From an uncultured Pelagibacteraceae bacterium (lineage in GTDB: Bacteria > Pseudomonadota > Alphaproteobacteria > Pelagibacterales > Pelagibacteraceae): DNA of 52,500 nt. The stretch is taken from assembly GCA_902597675.1 (NCBI GenBank), contig CACJYR010000004.1, positions 1 through 52,500 on the forward strand. The letters run 5' to 3'. Position 1 is the stretch's first letter; each line of letters opens with the position of its first letter. Of this stretch, positions 17,439-26,125 are shown one piece after another. The notes beneath the pieces were generated by a model. It worked only from the letters and a program-made list of their open reading frames with translations, did not search any database and was not told the origin of the DNA. A program made the position numbers and the translations under genes.

Positions 17439-18235
17439 TTTATTTTATTTTTTAATTTCCTTACTAACTTACCTACATTTGTGACAGGATTTTGTCTACT
17501 ATTTAAACTTCTTGTAATTTCTTTACAAATAGCACTTCCCACTACTAATCCGTCAGCAGATTTAAGCTTTCCAATTGTTTTACCTGTAATTCCAAAACCA
17601 ATAACAATCTCTTTTTTAGGATTAATTTTTTTTATCCTATTGTAATTTTTAAGTATTTCTCGAGGTGATACTTTTAATTTGCCACCTGTAGTACTTAGCA
17701 TTGATATAAAATAATTCATTGGATGAGAGTTTTGTATAATTTTTTTAAGTCTTTTACTTGTTGTTGTAGGTGATAAAAGTTGAATAAAATAAATTGATTT
17801 TTTTTTACATTTTTTAGCAAAATCTTTATTTTCTGGCCAAGGTAAATCTACAACTACTAATCCATTTACTCCTGAGGTTTTACATTTGCTTAAAAAGTTG
17901 TTATCTCCATATTGAAAAATCATATTATAGTAACCCATCAATATGATAGGTTTGTTTTTATCAAATTTTTTAAAATCTCTAACAATCCTAAATATATCAT
18001 TTATTTTAATACCCTTTTTAATTGCTCTATACGCGCTAGTTTGAATTTGGCTTCCATCTGCAACAGGAGTATTGTGCGGCACACCTACTTCTAAAATATC
18101 TGCATTTTCTGATATAGATTTTAATATATCCAATGATTGTTTTTTTGAGCTATCACCAGCAACAGTGTAGGTTAATAAAGCTGGTCTATTTTCTGCCCTT
18201 GCCTTTTTAAATGCAGCACTAATTGGATTTGACAT
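17435..18235 (-). CDS. trpA: Tryptophan synthase alpha subunit
   Basis: This 266-residue TIM barrel cleaves indole-3-glycerol phosphate. Signatures are ALLTYTVAGD, ADILEVGVPHNTPVADG (catalytic Glu), GVNGLVVVDLPWPE (catalytic Asp) and the phosphate site VIGFGITGK. It overlaps trpB by 17 bp and accD by 4 bp; the order trpF-trpB-trpA-accD-folC is standard for alphaproteobacteria. Confidence 0.96.
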   Translation of the reverse strand: MSNPISAAFKKARAENRPALLTYTVAGDSSKKQSLDILKSISENADILEVGVPHNTPVADGSQIQTSAYRAIKKGIKINDIFRIVRDFKKFDKNKPIILMGYYNMIFQYGDNNFLSKCKTSGVNGLVVVDLPWPENKDFAKKCKKKSIYFIQLLSPTTTSKRLKKIIQNSHPMNYFISMLSTTGGKLKVSPREILKNYNRIKKINPKKEIVIGFGITGKTIGKLKSADGLVVGSAICKEITRSLNSRQNPVTNVGKLVRKLKNKIK

Positions 18236-19463
18236 ATTTTTTTCCTAATCTTTCCTCTAAAATTCCACGATCTTTGTAAGCATCTCCGCAACTATTAATT
18301 ACCACCACAGTATCTTTACTAAGCTTTTTTGCCTCTTTGAGAGCAACAAAAAAAGCATGGCTTGGTTCTAAGGAGGGTCTTAATTTTTCAAACTTTGTTA
18401 CAAGTTTATAGGCACTCAGAGCTTCTTCATCACTTGCAGCTGTATATCTAGCTCTTTTGGTATCTTTTAAAAAACAATGAAGTGGAGAAATTCCAGGATA
18501 ATCAAGTCCTGCTGAAATCGATTCCGTTTCCTCAATTTGTCCATCTGAGTTTTGATTAACGTACTGAGCTGCACCATGAAGTATACCTATCTTAGAACCA
18601 TAGGTTAAAGGTGCTGCATGTTTTTTACTTTTTGCAGGTCCACCAGCTTCTACCCCAATAAACTCAACTTGTTTTTTGTCATAATCCATAAATTCATTCC
18701 AAAAACCAAAGCTTGAACTTCCACCTCCCACACAATTGTATAACTTAAGTTTTTTTGGAATTGATCCAAATTCTTTGATTAGCTGTATTTTTAACTCTCT
18801 TGATATTTGGCTTGTACTCCACCCACATATACGAACGAAAACTGCTGGGCCAACAGTACTACCAACACACATTGCTGTTGTATCACAATTAGCAACCCAG
18901 AATCTCATACATTCTGAGACAGCATCTACAAGTGTTTGACTTCCCGAGTAGACTGGTATTACCTCTGCCCCATTTTTTTTCATTGCTTTTACATTTGGCT
19001 TTTGTCTTGCAATATCCTTTGCACCCATGAATATCTTACATTTTAAACCAAACTTTTTAGCTGCCATACTTAACATTTTACCTGCATAGCCAGCACCAGT
19101 ATCTCCACATATAATTTTTTTACCAGATCGTTTTGCAAGCAAACAATGAACAGTTGCATTGTAGATTTTGTGCGCCCCCCCATTTGCATCTGACACAACT
19201 TTAGACCAAATTTGAGCACCACCAATGTGATTTGTAAGATTTTCTAGTTTTATAAATCTTGTGGGAGCCCCAACCCAATTTTTAAAATATTTATCTCTTT
19301 CGGAAATAAATTTTTTATCCTTTTTTAGTTTATTGAATAAAACTTCTAGATCCTCGATTGGTTTTTTTAAAGTCTCTGGAACAAAGTTTCCCCCAAATTT
19401 ACCACCCCAAAATCCAAGCGAATTTCCTTGATCGATAACTGGAATTTTTTTTTTAAGTTTCAT
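18219..19463 (-). CDS. trpB: Tryptophan synthase beta subunit
   Basis: This 414-residue PLP enzyme condenses indole with serine. GGAHKIYNAT holds the PLP lysine (K99). CGDTGAGYAGKMLSMAAKK and the phosphate-binding loop CVGGGSSSFGFWNEF are conserved. The C terminus has SGLDYPGISPLH and VINSCGDAYKD. Length is slightly above the usual approximately 400. It overlaps trpF by 11 bp and trpA by 17 bp. Confidence 0.97.
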   Translation of the reverse strand: MKLKKKIPVIDQGNSLGFWGGKFGGNFVPETLKKPIEDLEVLFNKLKKDKKFISERDKYFKNWVGAPTRFIKLENLTNHIGGAQIWSKVVSDANGGAHKIYNATVHCLLAKRSGKKIICGDTGAGYAGKMLSMAAKKFGLKCKIFMGAKDIARQKPNVKAMKKNGAEVIPVYSGSQTLVDAVSECMRFWVANCDTTAMCVGSTVGPAVFVRICGWSTSQISRELKIQLIKEFGSIPKKLKLYNCVGGGSSSFGFWNEFMDYDKKQVEFIGVEAGGPAKSKKHAAPLTYGSKIGILHGAAQYVNQNSDGQIEETESISAGLDYPGISPLHCFLKDTKRARYTAASDEEALSAYKLVTKFEKLRPSLEPSHAFFVALKEAKKLSKDTVVVINSCGDAYKDRGILEERLGKKYVKSN

Positions 19464-20076
19464 ATTTTTTAAACAAATTTAACAATTCATCAATTTTATT
19501 AATATCTTTTTTTCCATTTCGGTCTTCTAATGCTCCACTAAGATCAACAATAAAGTTTTTATCTTTAAGATTAGGTATATCATCTATTTGGATATTTCCT
19601 GCAATCATTTTATTTAATTCAATTGGTACGTCATCTAGTAAACTATGATCAAAACTTTCAGATTTATGGTAACCCTTTGAGTCAAACAAAATTATATCTG
19701 AAATTTCCGAGTAACCCTTATATTTAATTACATCATCTTTATTTGAAACAGTAAGAGCTGTGATTATTTTTTTTTTGAATTTAGATTTAATTTCTTTTGT
19801 TCTATAAGGGTTTACGTCGTAAAGTTGATAATAATCAAAATCTAAATCTTTTATTTTTTCTAAAATTACATCGTCGGGGTTCACAAGCACAGAAACAAAA
19901 TTTACCTGTTTTTTATCTACGTTTATCAAATCTTTTAATTTTTCAAAATCAACAAATCTTTTACTTTTCTCAAAGTTTGTAATGAAACCTATCATTGTTG
20001 GTTTATGATTGTGATTTAAGATATAGTTTAAAGTTTCAGGATCTGAGACCCCACAAATTTTTAAACCTTTGATCAT
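19453..20076 (-). CDS. trpF: Phosphoribosylanthranilate isomerase
   Basis: This 207-residue TIM barrel opens with LKICGVSDPETL (catalytic Cys8), then YYQLYDVNP, IILFDSKG and VDLSGALEDRNGKKD near the C terminus, matching the TrpF pattern. The usual GGTG after the catalytic Asp strand is replaced by KGYHKSESFDHSLL, so the sequence is divergent. Operon context with trpB and trpA supports the call. It overlaps pyrF by 4 bp. Confidence 0.88.
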   Translation of the reverse strand: MIKGLKICGVSDPETLNYILNHNHKPTMIGFITNFEKSKRFVDFEKLKDLINVDKKQVNFVSVLVNPDDVILEKIKDLDFDYYQLYDVNPYRTKEIKSKFKKKIITALTVSNKDDVIKYKGYSEISDIILFDSKGYHKSESFDHSLLDDVPIELNKMIAGNIQIDDIPNLKDKNFIVDLSGALEDRNGKKDINKIDELLNLFKKYET

Positions 20077-20747
20077 TGGCTTAAGTGATCGATTAGATTT
20101 TGAATATTTTTTTTGATATTCCCTTTAGTTATAGGCCTTCCCATTACAAGCCAGTCACTACCATTTTTATAAGCTTGTTTAGGAGTCAAAATTCTTTTTT
20201 GATCATTTGATTTAGAATTAAATCTTATACCTGGAGTTATAATTTCTTTTTTAAACACTTTTTTAACTAGTTTTACTTCGTGAGCGCTACATACTATTGC
20301 ATCTAACTTTGCTTTATTTGCCATTCTCGCCTGATGAAGAACTAATTTTTTTAAATCTTTGTTAAACCCAATATCTTTTAATGATTTATTGTCTAATGAT
20401 GTAAGAATGGTCACCCCAATTAATTTTATTTTTCCCGAAACTTTTTTGGTTGCTTTTAAGGCTTCTAATCCAGAGCTTATATGTATAGTTAAATAATTAA
20501 TTTTTAAATCCTTCATTGCTTTAATTGTTGAAGTACAGGTATTTGGAATATCGTGAAGTTTTAAATCTGCAAATATTGTCTCATTCTTTAATTTAGATAG
20601 AAAAGGTCTTCCATTTTTTGAGTTTAGAAATTCGAGTCCAAATTTATAACCTACTTTTATTTTTGAATTTCGAGTTTTGCTAATAATTTTTTTAATTTTT
20701 GAAATACTGGTGCTATCACAAGCCACAAAGATTTTATTCTTTTTCAT
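20073..20747 (-). CDS. pyrF: Orotidine-5'-phosphate decarboxylase
   Basis: This 224-residue enzyme makes UMP from OMP. The catalytic array FADLKLHDIPNT (D61, K63, D66) is intact, followed by TIHISSGLEALKA and the phosphate site ITPGIRF. The C terminus LVMGRPITK is typical. It overlaps ihfB by 14 bp at its start and trpF by 4 bp, coupling a pyrimidine gene to the tryptophan run. Confidence 0.95.
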   Translation of the reverse strand: MKKNKIFVACDSTSISKIKKIISKTRNSKIKVGYKFGLEFLNSKNGRPFLSKLKNETIFADLKLHDIPNTCTSTIKAMKDLKINYLTIHISSGLEALKATKKVSGKIKLIGVTILTSLDNKSLKDIGFNKDLKKLVLHQARMANKAKLDAIVCSAHEVKLVKKVFKKEIITPGIRFNSKSNDQKRILTPKQAYKNGSDWLVMGRPITKGNIKKNIQNLIDHLSQ

Positions 20748-21027
20748 TATTTAACTTTTTAAACAGATCTTTAGACATTTTCCATTTTATTGTTCTTTTT
20801 TTTGGCACACTTATTTTCTCCCCAGTTTTCGGATTTCTTCTAATTGAAGCTTTTTGAATATTAACTCGAAAAGTTCCAAAATTTCTTAGCTCCACTCCCT
20901 CACCTCTTTTTAATGTTTCTTTAATCTCTTTAAGAATAATTTCTACAACTTTTTCAAGATCTCGAATTAAAAAGTTTGGATAGGATTTTTTTAGTTCTTT
21001 TATAAGCTTTGATTTTACAATAGCCAA
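20734..21027 (-). CDS. ihfB: Integration host factor beta subunit (HU/IHF family)
   Basis: This 97-residue DNA-bending protein has the HU/IHF core with RGEGVELRNFGTFRV, the beta-arm RRNPKTGEKISVPKKRTIKWK and a C-terminal helix. Its position directly after rpsA is the conserved location of ihfB. HU would be the alternative by sequence, but context favours the IHF beta chain. Confidence 0.88.
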   Translation of the reverse strand: MAIVKSKLIKELKKSYPNFLIRDLEKVVEIILKEIKETLKRGEGVELRNFGTFRVNIQKASIRRNPKTGEKISVPKKRTIKWKMSKDLFKKLNNEKE

Positions 21028-21047
21028 TTTATTTCAATCAATTCAAA

Positions 21048-22769
21048 TTATTTTTTATCTTTTTTCTTTAAATCTTCTGACAATGAAGAAAAAGGTAAAT
21101 TTTTTCCTGAACCTTCTGCACCATATTTTTCCAAAGCCTCTTTTTTTTCTATTTCTTCTAAAAGTTTGATACTTAAGGTTACTTTTCTCTTGTTTATATC
21201 TAAGTCAGCAATGGCACAATCAATTCTTTCTCCACCAGTAAATCTCGAAGTTCTTGTGTCAGCAGCATTTATTGCAATATTAGATTTCTTTATTGGTAAA
21301 TCCATCTCACACCCCTCTGGTCTAACAATTAATCCTTTAGAGTCTGTGGAAATAATCTTAACTGTGATTGTTTGCTTTATCTTTTTATCTTTAAACCAAT
21401 CGAAGGGATCTGCTTGAGTCTGTCTTAATCCTACTCTAATTTTTTGATCAGAAACTTTTATCTCTAGAACCTTAACTTTAATTTTATCACCTTTTTTATA
21501 GTTATTTAGTTCTTGCTCACCATTATTTGAATATGTTAAATCATTACAATGTAGAAATGCGTCTACTTCTAAATTTTCAACTTTAAGAAATAATGAGTAT
21601 TCGTTTTTATTTACAACTTCTCCTTCTACAATTGATCCTACCGGAAATTTTTTGTCAAAAACTTCAAAAGGATTCTCTAAAGTCAATCTGTGTGATATAG
21701 CAACTCTTCTTTTGTCTTTATCAATTTCAGTAATGACACAATTTATCGTATCATTTACTTTAAACATTTTTTTTGCGGATGCATTTTTTTTACTCCAGCT
21801 TAATTCACTTGAGTGAAGTAATGACGTAAGCCCAGGTTCTAATTCACAAAAAGCTCCAAAGTCCATTATTTTTACAACCTTTACTTTATAAACCTTATTC
21901 AAATCATAGTTCTCTATATGCTCAAATGGGTCAGGCGATAATTGTTTTACGCTACAACCTACTTGTAACTTTTCTTTATCAACCGATATAACTTTAAGGT
22001 CATGTTTTTCTCCAATATTAAAAACTTCATCAGGATGGTTAATTCTTGAATAAGATATTTCTTGTAGATGTACTAAGACATCTAATTCACCATTTACGTT
22101 AAAAAAACATCCAAAAGTGCTGTACCCTTTTACCTCTGCACCCTTAATGATATCACCAACTTTATATTTTTCTATAATTTTTGCTTTATCTTCTTTTTTA
22201 AATGATGAAATAATTTCTCTTCTAGAAACGCAAGCATTTCCCCTTACCTTATCTAATTTAATTAAAGCAAATTTTTGTGGCTCATTCATTAAGTGACTAA
22301 TATCTTTTAGTGGCTTATCACTAATTTGAGATCCTGGTAAAAACATTAATGAGCCAGTGTCTATGTGCTCTACAATACATCCTCCTTTACATTTAGATGT
22401 GATTTTACCCATAATAGGTTCATTTTTTTCATACGCTTCAACTAGTTTATCCCAGCCTTTAATTTTTTGAGCTTTATTAGCTGAAACTAATACCTCTCCA
22501 TTTTTATCTTCAATTTTTTCTAAAAGAACCGGAATTGTCTCACCAAGCTTAATTTTATCCCCCAAACCCATGCTCTTAAGCTCGTTAATATCTATGACAG
22601 GCTCACTTTTTAGGCCCTCTACAAAGAGAAAAACAAATTTATCTGTAATTTTATTAATTTTTCCCTCAATTATTTTCCCTTCCTCTATTTGAATCTTTGA
22701 AAGTTTTGAGTTTAATAATTTTTCAAATTCCTTAGAAGCTGGATTAGATAAATCTTTATAAATTTCCAT
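21048..22769 (-). CDS. rpsA: 30S ribosomal protein S1
   Basis: This 573-residue protein is built from six S1 RNA-binding domains, seen as repeated units such as GKITSKCKGGCIVEH, VKGYSTFGCFFNVNGELDVLVH, VVKIMDFGAFCELEPGL, and further copies to about residue 545. S1 recruits mRNAs with weak Shine-Dalgarno sites, relevant here because most genes lack one. It overlaps the cmk stop by one base and is followed 20 bp later by ihfB. Confidence 0.97.
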   Translation of the reverse strand: MEIYKDLSNPASKEFEKLLNSKLSKIQIEEGKIIEGKINKITDKFVFLFVEGLKSEPVIDINELKSMGLGDKIKLGETIPVLLEKIEDKNGEVLVSANKAQKIKGWDKLVEAYEKNEPIMGKITSKCKGGCIVEHIDTGSLMFLPGSQISDKPLKDISHLMNEPQKFALIKLDKVRGNACVSRREIISSFKKEDKAKIIEKYKVGDIIKGAEVKGYSTFGCFFNVNGELDVLVHLQEISYSRINHPDEVFNIGEKHDLKVISVDKEKLQVGCSVKQLSPDPFEHIENYDLNKVYKVKVVKIMDFGAFCELEPGLTSLLHSSELSWSKKNASAKKMFKVNDTINCVITEIDKDKRRVAISHRLTLENPFEVFDKKFPVGSIVEGEVVNKNEYSLFLKVENLEVDAFLHCNDLTYSNNGEQELNNYKKGDKIKVKVLEIKVSDQKIRVGLRQTQADPFDWFKDKKIKQTITVKIISTDSKGLIVRPEGCEMDLPIKKSNIAINAADTRTSRFTGGERIDCAIADLDINKRKVTLSIKLLEEIEKKEALEKYGAEGSGKNLPFSSLSEDLKKKDKK

Positions 22770-23425
22770 TAACTATTTATTTTTCCGTCTATAATTTTTT
22801 TAATTTTTAAAAAACACGCTCTTTTAGATAACTTTGAGGTATTTATCAATATAGAATCTTTAGTTTTCTTTAAAGGTGATATACGTCTATTATAGTCACT
22901 TTTATCACGATTTTTGATACTTTTTAAGATTTCTGAATATGAAACATTTTTTTTTAGATTTTTTAACTCTAGATATCTTCTTCTAGCTCTGGTTTTTAAA
23001 TTTGCAGTAATAAAAAATTTCAAATCTGCATCTGGAATAATTTTATAAGTAATATCTCTTCCATCTAAGCAAGAGCCATTGAATTTCTTTGGTGGTTTGT
23101 AAGCACATTGAATTTGGAAAGAATAAACAAGTTTTCTTATATATTTGTCTTTTGCTATTAAAGAAGCTTCCTTTCCTATCTCATCTGATAATAAATTTTT
23201 ATTTTGAAGACTTTTTAAATTCAGTTTTTGTATTCTCTTTTTTAAAAATTTTTTATCAAATTTTTTTTTTTGATTTATTTTTATAAAAGCTATCAATCTA
23301 TAAATTTTTCCAGTATCTAAATATAAAAGGTTATAGTATTTTGAGATAGTTTTAGCTAAGGTTCCTGCTCCAGCTGCAGCAGGAGAGTCAATTGCAATTT
23401 TAATTAAATTTTTCTTTTTTTGCAT
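22769..23425 (-). CDS. cmk: Cytidylate kinase, atypical P-loop
   Basis: This 218-residue protein sits between aroA and rpsA, the conserved cmk position. Family features are LDTGKIYRLIA, LDGRDITYKIIPDADLKFFITA, ARRRYLEL and RDKSDYNRRISPL. It would phosphorylate CMP/dCMP. The P-loop reads DSPAAAGAGTLAK, so the Walker A lysine is Ala (A20) and the first Gly is Ser. The DNA confirms this with no frameshift. Reduced or altered ATP binding is possible, or the lineage compensates. It overlaps aroA by 26 bp. Confidence 0.88.
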   Translation of the reverse strand: MQKKKNLIKIAIDSPAAAGAGTLAKTISKYYNLLYLDTGKIYRLIAFIKINQKKKFDKKFLKKRIQKLNLKSLQNKNLLSDEIGKEASLIAKDKYIRKLVYSFQIQCAYKPPKKFNGSCLDGRDITYKIIPDADLKFFITANLKTRARRRYLELKNLKKNVSYSEILKSIKNRDKSDYNRRISPLKKTKDSILINTSKLSKRACFLKIKKIIDGKINS

Positions 23426-24740
23426 TTTTAAGTGAATTTATAATTTTTAAAAAAGATGGAAATGAGGACTTTATCGAATCTCTATCATGTATATGCCATT
23501 CACCACCAAAAGATAATGCAGCTATTACACTTGTCATAAAAACTCTATGATCTTTTAGGTATTCCTGGATTTCAATTTTTTTATCAATCTTTAATTCTGG
23601 ATTACCAAATATCTTAATTGAATTTTTAGTTGTAATAACTTTAACACCCATCATCTTTAAAATTTTTGAGCCCCATTTCAATCTTGGACTTTCCTTTTTA
23701 TTCAACTCATCTAAATTTTTAAAAATTGATATACCTTTGGCTTTTGCAGCAATCAAAAAAATAATTAAAAATTCATCTATGGCTTCACTATTAAACTTGG
23801 TAGGACAATTAATAGATTTAAGAGACGAAGGACTTTTGACCGAAATGTCTGCAATTTGTTCACCCTTGTAAACTTTTTTGTTAAGTAGAGAAATTTTTAC
23901 TCCCATCTTTTTTAAAATTACAATGACACCTGTTCTGGTTGGGTTTACATTAACATTCTTTATGATCAGTTGTGATTTTTTTAGAAGTGCTGTCAGTGCA
24001 ATAAAAAAAGCTCCTGAACTGATATCTGATGGAATTCTATAGTTTATTGGATTGATTTTGTTTACTTTATTAACTTCTATGAGGTCAAATTTTTTATTTC
24101 TTTTTACTTTAATTGGTAATTTTAAATGTTTGAATAGAAGCTCTGTATGATTTCTAGATTTTTTTGCTTTTATTATTGTTTTTCCATCAGCTTTTATTCC
24201 ACCAAAAATAACACTGCTCTTGCATTGTGCTGAACCTTTATCCTCAAAAAATGAAATTGATTTCAATTTTTGTGATCCTCTCACAATAAGAGGTAAATTA
24301 TAGTTATTACGAAGTCGAAAAGAGGCTCCAAATTTACTTAAAGGTTTTGTTATTCTTTTAAAATCCCTTTTTGATAAGCTTTCATCCCCAACAATCTTAA
24401 TAGGAAAAGGAGTGTCAATTAAAATTCCTGAAATAAGTCTACCAAGTGTTCCAGAATTTTTTGCATTTATCACAATGTTTTTTTTATAGTTATAACCATT
24501 AACACCAACGCCATATATTTTACAAACACCTCTTTGATTTACAACTTTTACACCTAATTTTTTGATTGATTTAATAGTTGCTAAAACATCATCAGACATT
24601 AATAAATTTTTGGCTTTAGAGACTCCGCTTGCAAGAGATGAAATAAGCACCCATCTTATACTGATACTTTTATCACCAGGTATCGAAATCTTTCTGTTAA
24701 AATTAGAAACTTTATTTTTTAAAATAATTTTATTTGGCAT
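23400..24740 (-). CDS. aroA: 3-phosphoshikimate 1-carboxyvinyltransferase (EPSP synthase)
   Basis: This 446-residue enzyme of the shikimate pathway opens with the SIPGDKSISIRWVLISSLA loop. NSGTLGRLISGIL follows, then GSAQCKSSVIFGGI, the central PSDISSGAFF and a C-terminal DHRVFMTSVIAAL. The AGSAQ and NSGT forms resemble the class II enzymes of alphaproteobacteria; glyphosate response cannot be read from this alone. It overlaps cmk by 26 bp. Confidence 0.96.
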   Translation of the reverse strand: MPNKIILKNKVSNFNRKISIPGDKSISIRWVLISSLASGVSKAKNLLMSDDVLATIKSIKKLGVKVVNQRGVCKIYGVGVNGYNYKKNIVINAKNSGTLGRLISGILIDTPFPIKIVGDESLSKRDFKRITKPLSKFGASFRLRNNYNLPLIVRGSQKLKSISFFEDKGSAQCKSSVIFGGIKADGKTIIKAKKSRNHTELLFKHLKLPIKVKRNKKFDLIEVNKVNKINPINYRIPSDISSGAFFIALTALLKKSQLIIKNVNVNPTRTGVIVILKKMGVKISLLNKKVYKGEQIADISVKSPSSLKSINCPTKFNSEAIDEFLIIFLIAAKAKGISIFKNLDELNKKESPRLKWGSKILKMMGVKVITTKNSIKIFGNPELKIDKKIEIQEYLKDHRVFMTSVIAALSFGGEWHIHDRDSIKSSFPSFLKIINSLKNAKKEKFN

Positions 24741-24746
24741 TTAGTA

Positions 24747-25524
24747 TTAATTAAATCTAAAACTATTACCAAAATATGCATTTTTAGCATTTATATCTTT
24801 TACTAAATTAGACGGTGTATCTTTTGCAATAATTTTACAATTACTCAAAATCATCGCAATATCCACACATGCAAGTAAATCTCTAGCTTGATGATCACAT
24901 ATGCAAATAGTAATTTGACTCTCTTGTTGTAAATTTACTATTATTTCCTGCAACATTTTTATTGTCAAAACATCCAGAGCTGCAAAACATTCATCTAATA
25001 AAAGTACCTTAGGGTTACTTAAAAGTGACAAAGAAATTACTAATTTTTTTTTTTGTCCACCTGATAAAAATTTTGCTTTAATATTTTTAATATTCTCAAG
25101 TTCGAATTTTGATAATAAATAATCAATTCTTTCTTGTCTCAAATTTTTATCTTCTATTACTATTTCGCTAATAGCTTTGAGATTATCAAGAAGAGTCAAG
25201 TCATTGAAAAATCCACCATATTGTGGAACATAACCAACTTTAAATTTTTTTTGTTCTCAAATATATTGGGTATTGTGATACATCTTCACCATTTATTTTA
25301 ATTTTTCCATATTTTGGAGTTATCAATCCTGTAATTAAATTAAAAATTGTTGATTTTCCTACACCATTAGGACCAAGCATTCCAAATATCTGACCTTCAT
25401 TTATTTTAAAACTTATATTATCTAGAATTATTCTATTACCATATGATAAGGTTACATTATCAAACTCAATTATTGATTTAATCTTTTTAAATGATTTTAT
25501 TCGAAATTTTTTTATTAAGGCCAT
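24747..25524 (-). pseudogene. lptB: LPS export ABC ATPase LptB, reading frame broken by +1 base
   Basis: Two frames together make one LptB. 25524-25240 encodes the N-terminal 94 residues with Walker A GPNGVGKST. 25199-24747 encodes the rest with signature LSGGQKKK, Walker B VLLLDECFAALD and the CDHQARD switch. The join lies in a run of eight A on the coding strand (T run 25245-25252). Removing one A restores continuous sequence through TKKFKVGYVPQYGGFFNDLT. LptB powers LPS extraction with LptFG and is normally essential, so a sequencing error or transcriptional slippage is likelier than true loss. Walker B has DEC where DEP is usual. lptC is 1 bp upstream. Confidence 0.85.
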
Positions 25525-25525
25525 T

Positions 25526-26125
25526 TTAATTCTCTGAATTAATTATTACATTTTTATTTTCTTCGTACATAAATATTTTTATATCTTTAGTGTCAATATT
25601 TACCTCTATTACATCAGCTTTAAGAGAACTCTCTTCATTTCTCATAACCACATTTCTAGAAATTATCATCAAATTTTTATCTAATGAAAAATCAAGATAA
25701 TCTCCAGAAATTTTATTATCTAAATAGGTAATTATTACATTTTTGGAAAAAATTGTATCATAATTTTTAATATTATACTTACCAAAGTCAGATGATATCT
25801 CTATCAATCTATAATCTTTCAATTTTATAGTTGCATTTACATATTTTAGGAAAATAAAATTGTTCTCATTTTGGTCGATTGTCCCTTCTTTTGCTTTTAA
25901 AAAATATTCATTCCCCTTTATATCTTTTGCGGAATAACTTACATCTTCTATTGTATTAAAACTTTCAATTTTTTCTTCTAAATCTTCTTGACTTTCATTT
26001 TCAATAGGCTCGATCTTTTTCTCAACTATTTTTTCTTCTTGGTTTGATTTCAAATATAAAAAAAATAAAAAAAAGAAAAATAAGGTAGTAATAGTGATTC
26101 CTAAAATAGTTTTTCTTCTCATCAA
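25526..26125 (-). CDS. lptC: LPS export protein LptC-like (membrane-anchored)
   Basis: This 199-residue protein has an N-terminal membrane anchor (about residues 7-25), an acidic linker, and a beta-rich jellyroll-like region: YSAKDIKGNEYFLKAKEGTI, SSDFGKYNIKNYDTIFSKNV, ISGDYLDFSLDKNLMII and LKADVIEVNIDTKDIKIFMY. This matches LptC, which passes LPS from LptBFG to LptA. It overlaps kdsD by 4 bp and precedes lptB by 1 bp. The lptA gene usual between lptC and lptB is missing here. Confidence 0.8.
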   Translation of the reverse strand: MMRRKTILGITITTLFFFFLFFLYLKSNQEEKIVEKKIEPIENESQEDLEEKIESFNTIEDVSYSAKDIKGNEYFLKAKEGTIDQNENNFIFLKYVNATIKLKDYRLIEISSDFGKYNIKNYDTIFSKNVIITYLDNKISGDYLDFSLDKNLMIISRNVVMRNEESSLKADVIEVNIDTKDIKIFMYEENKNVIINSEN

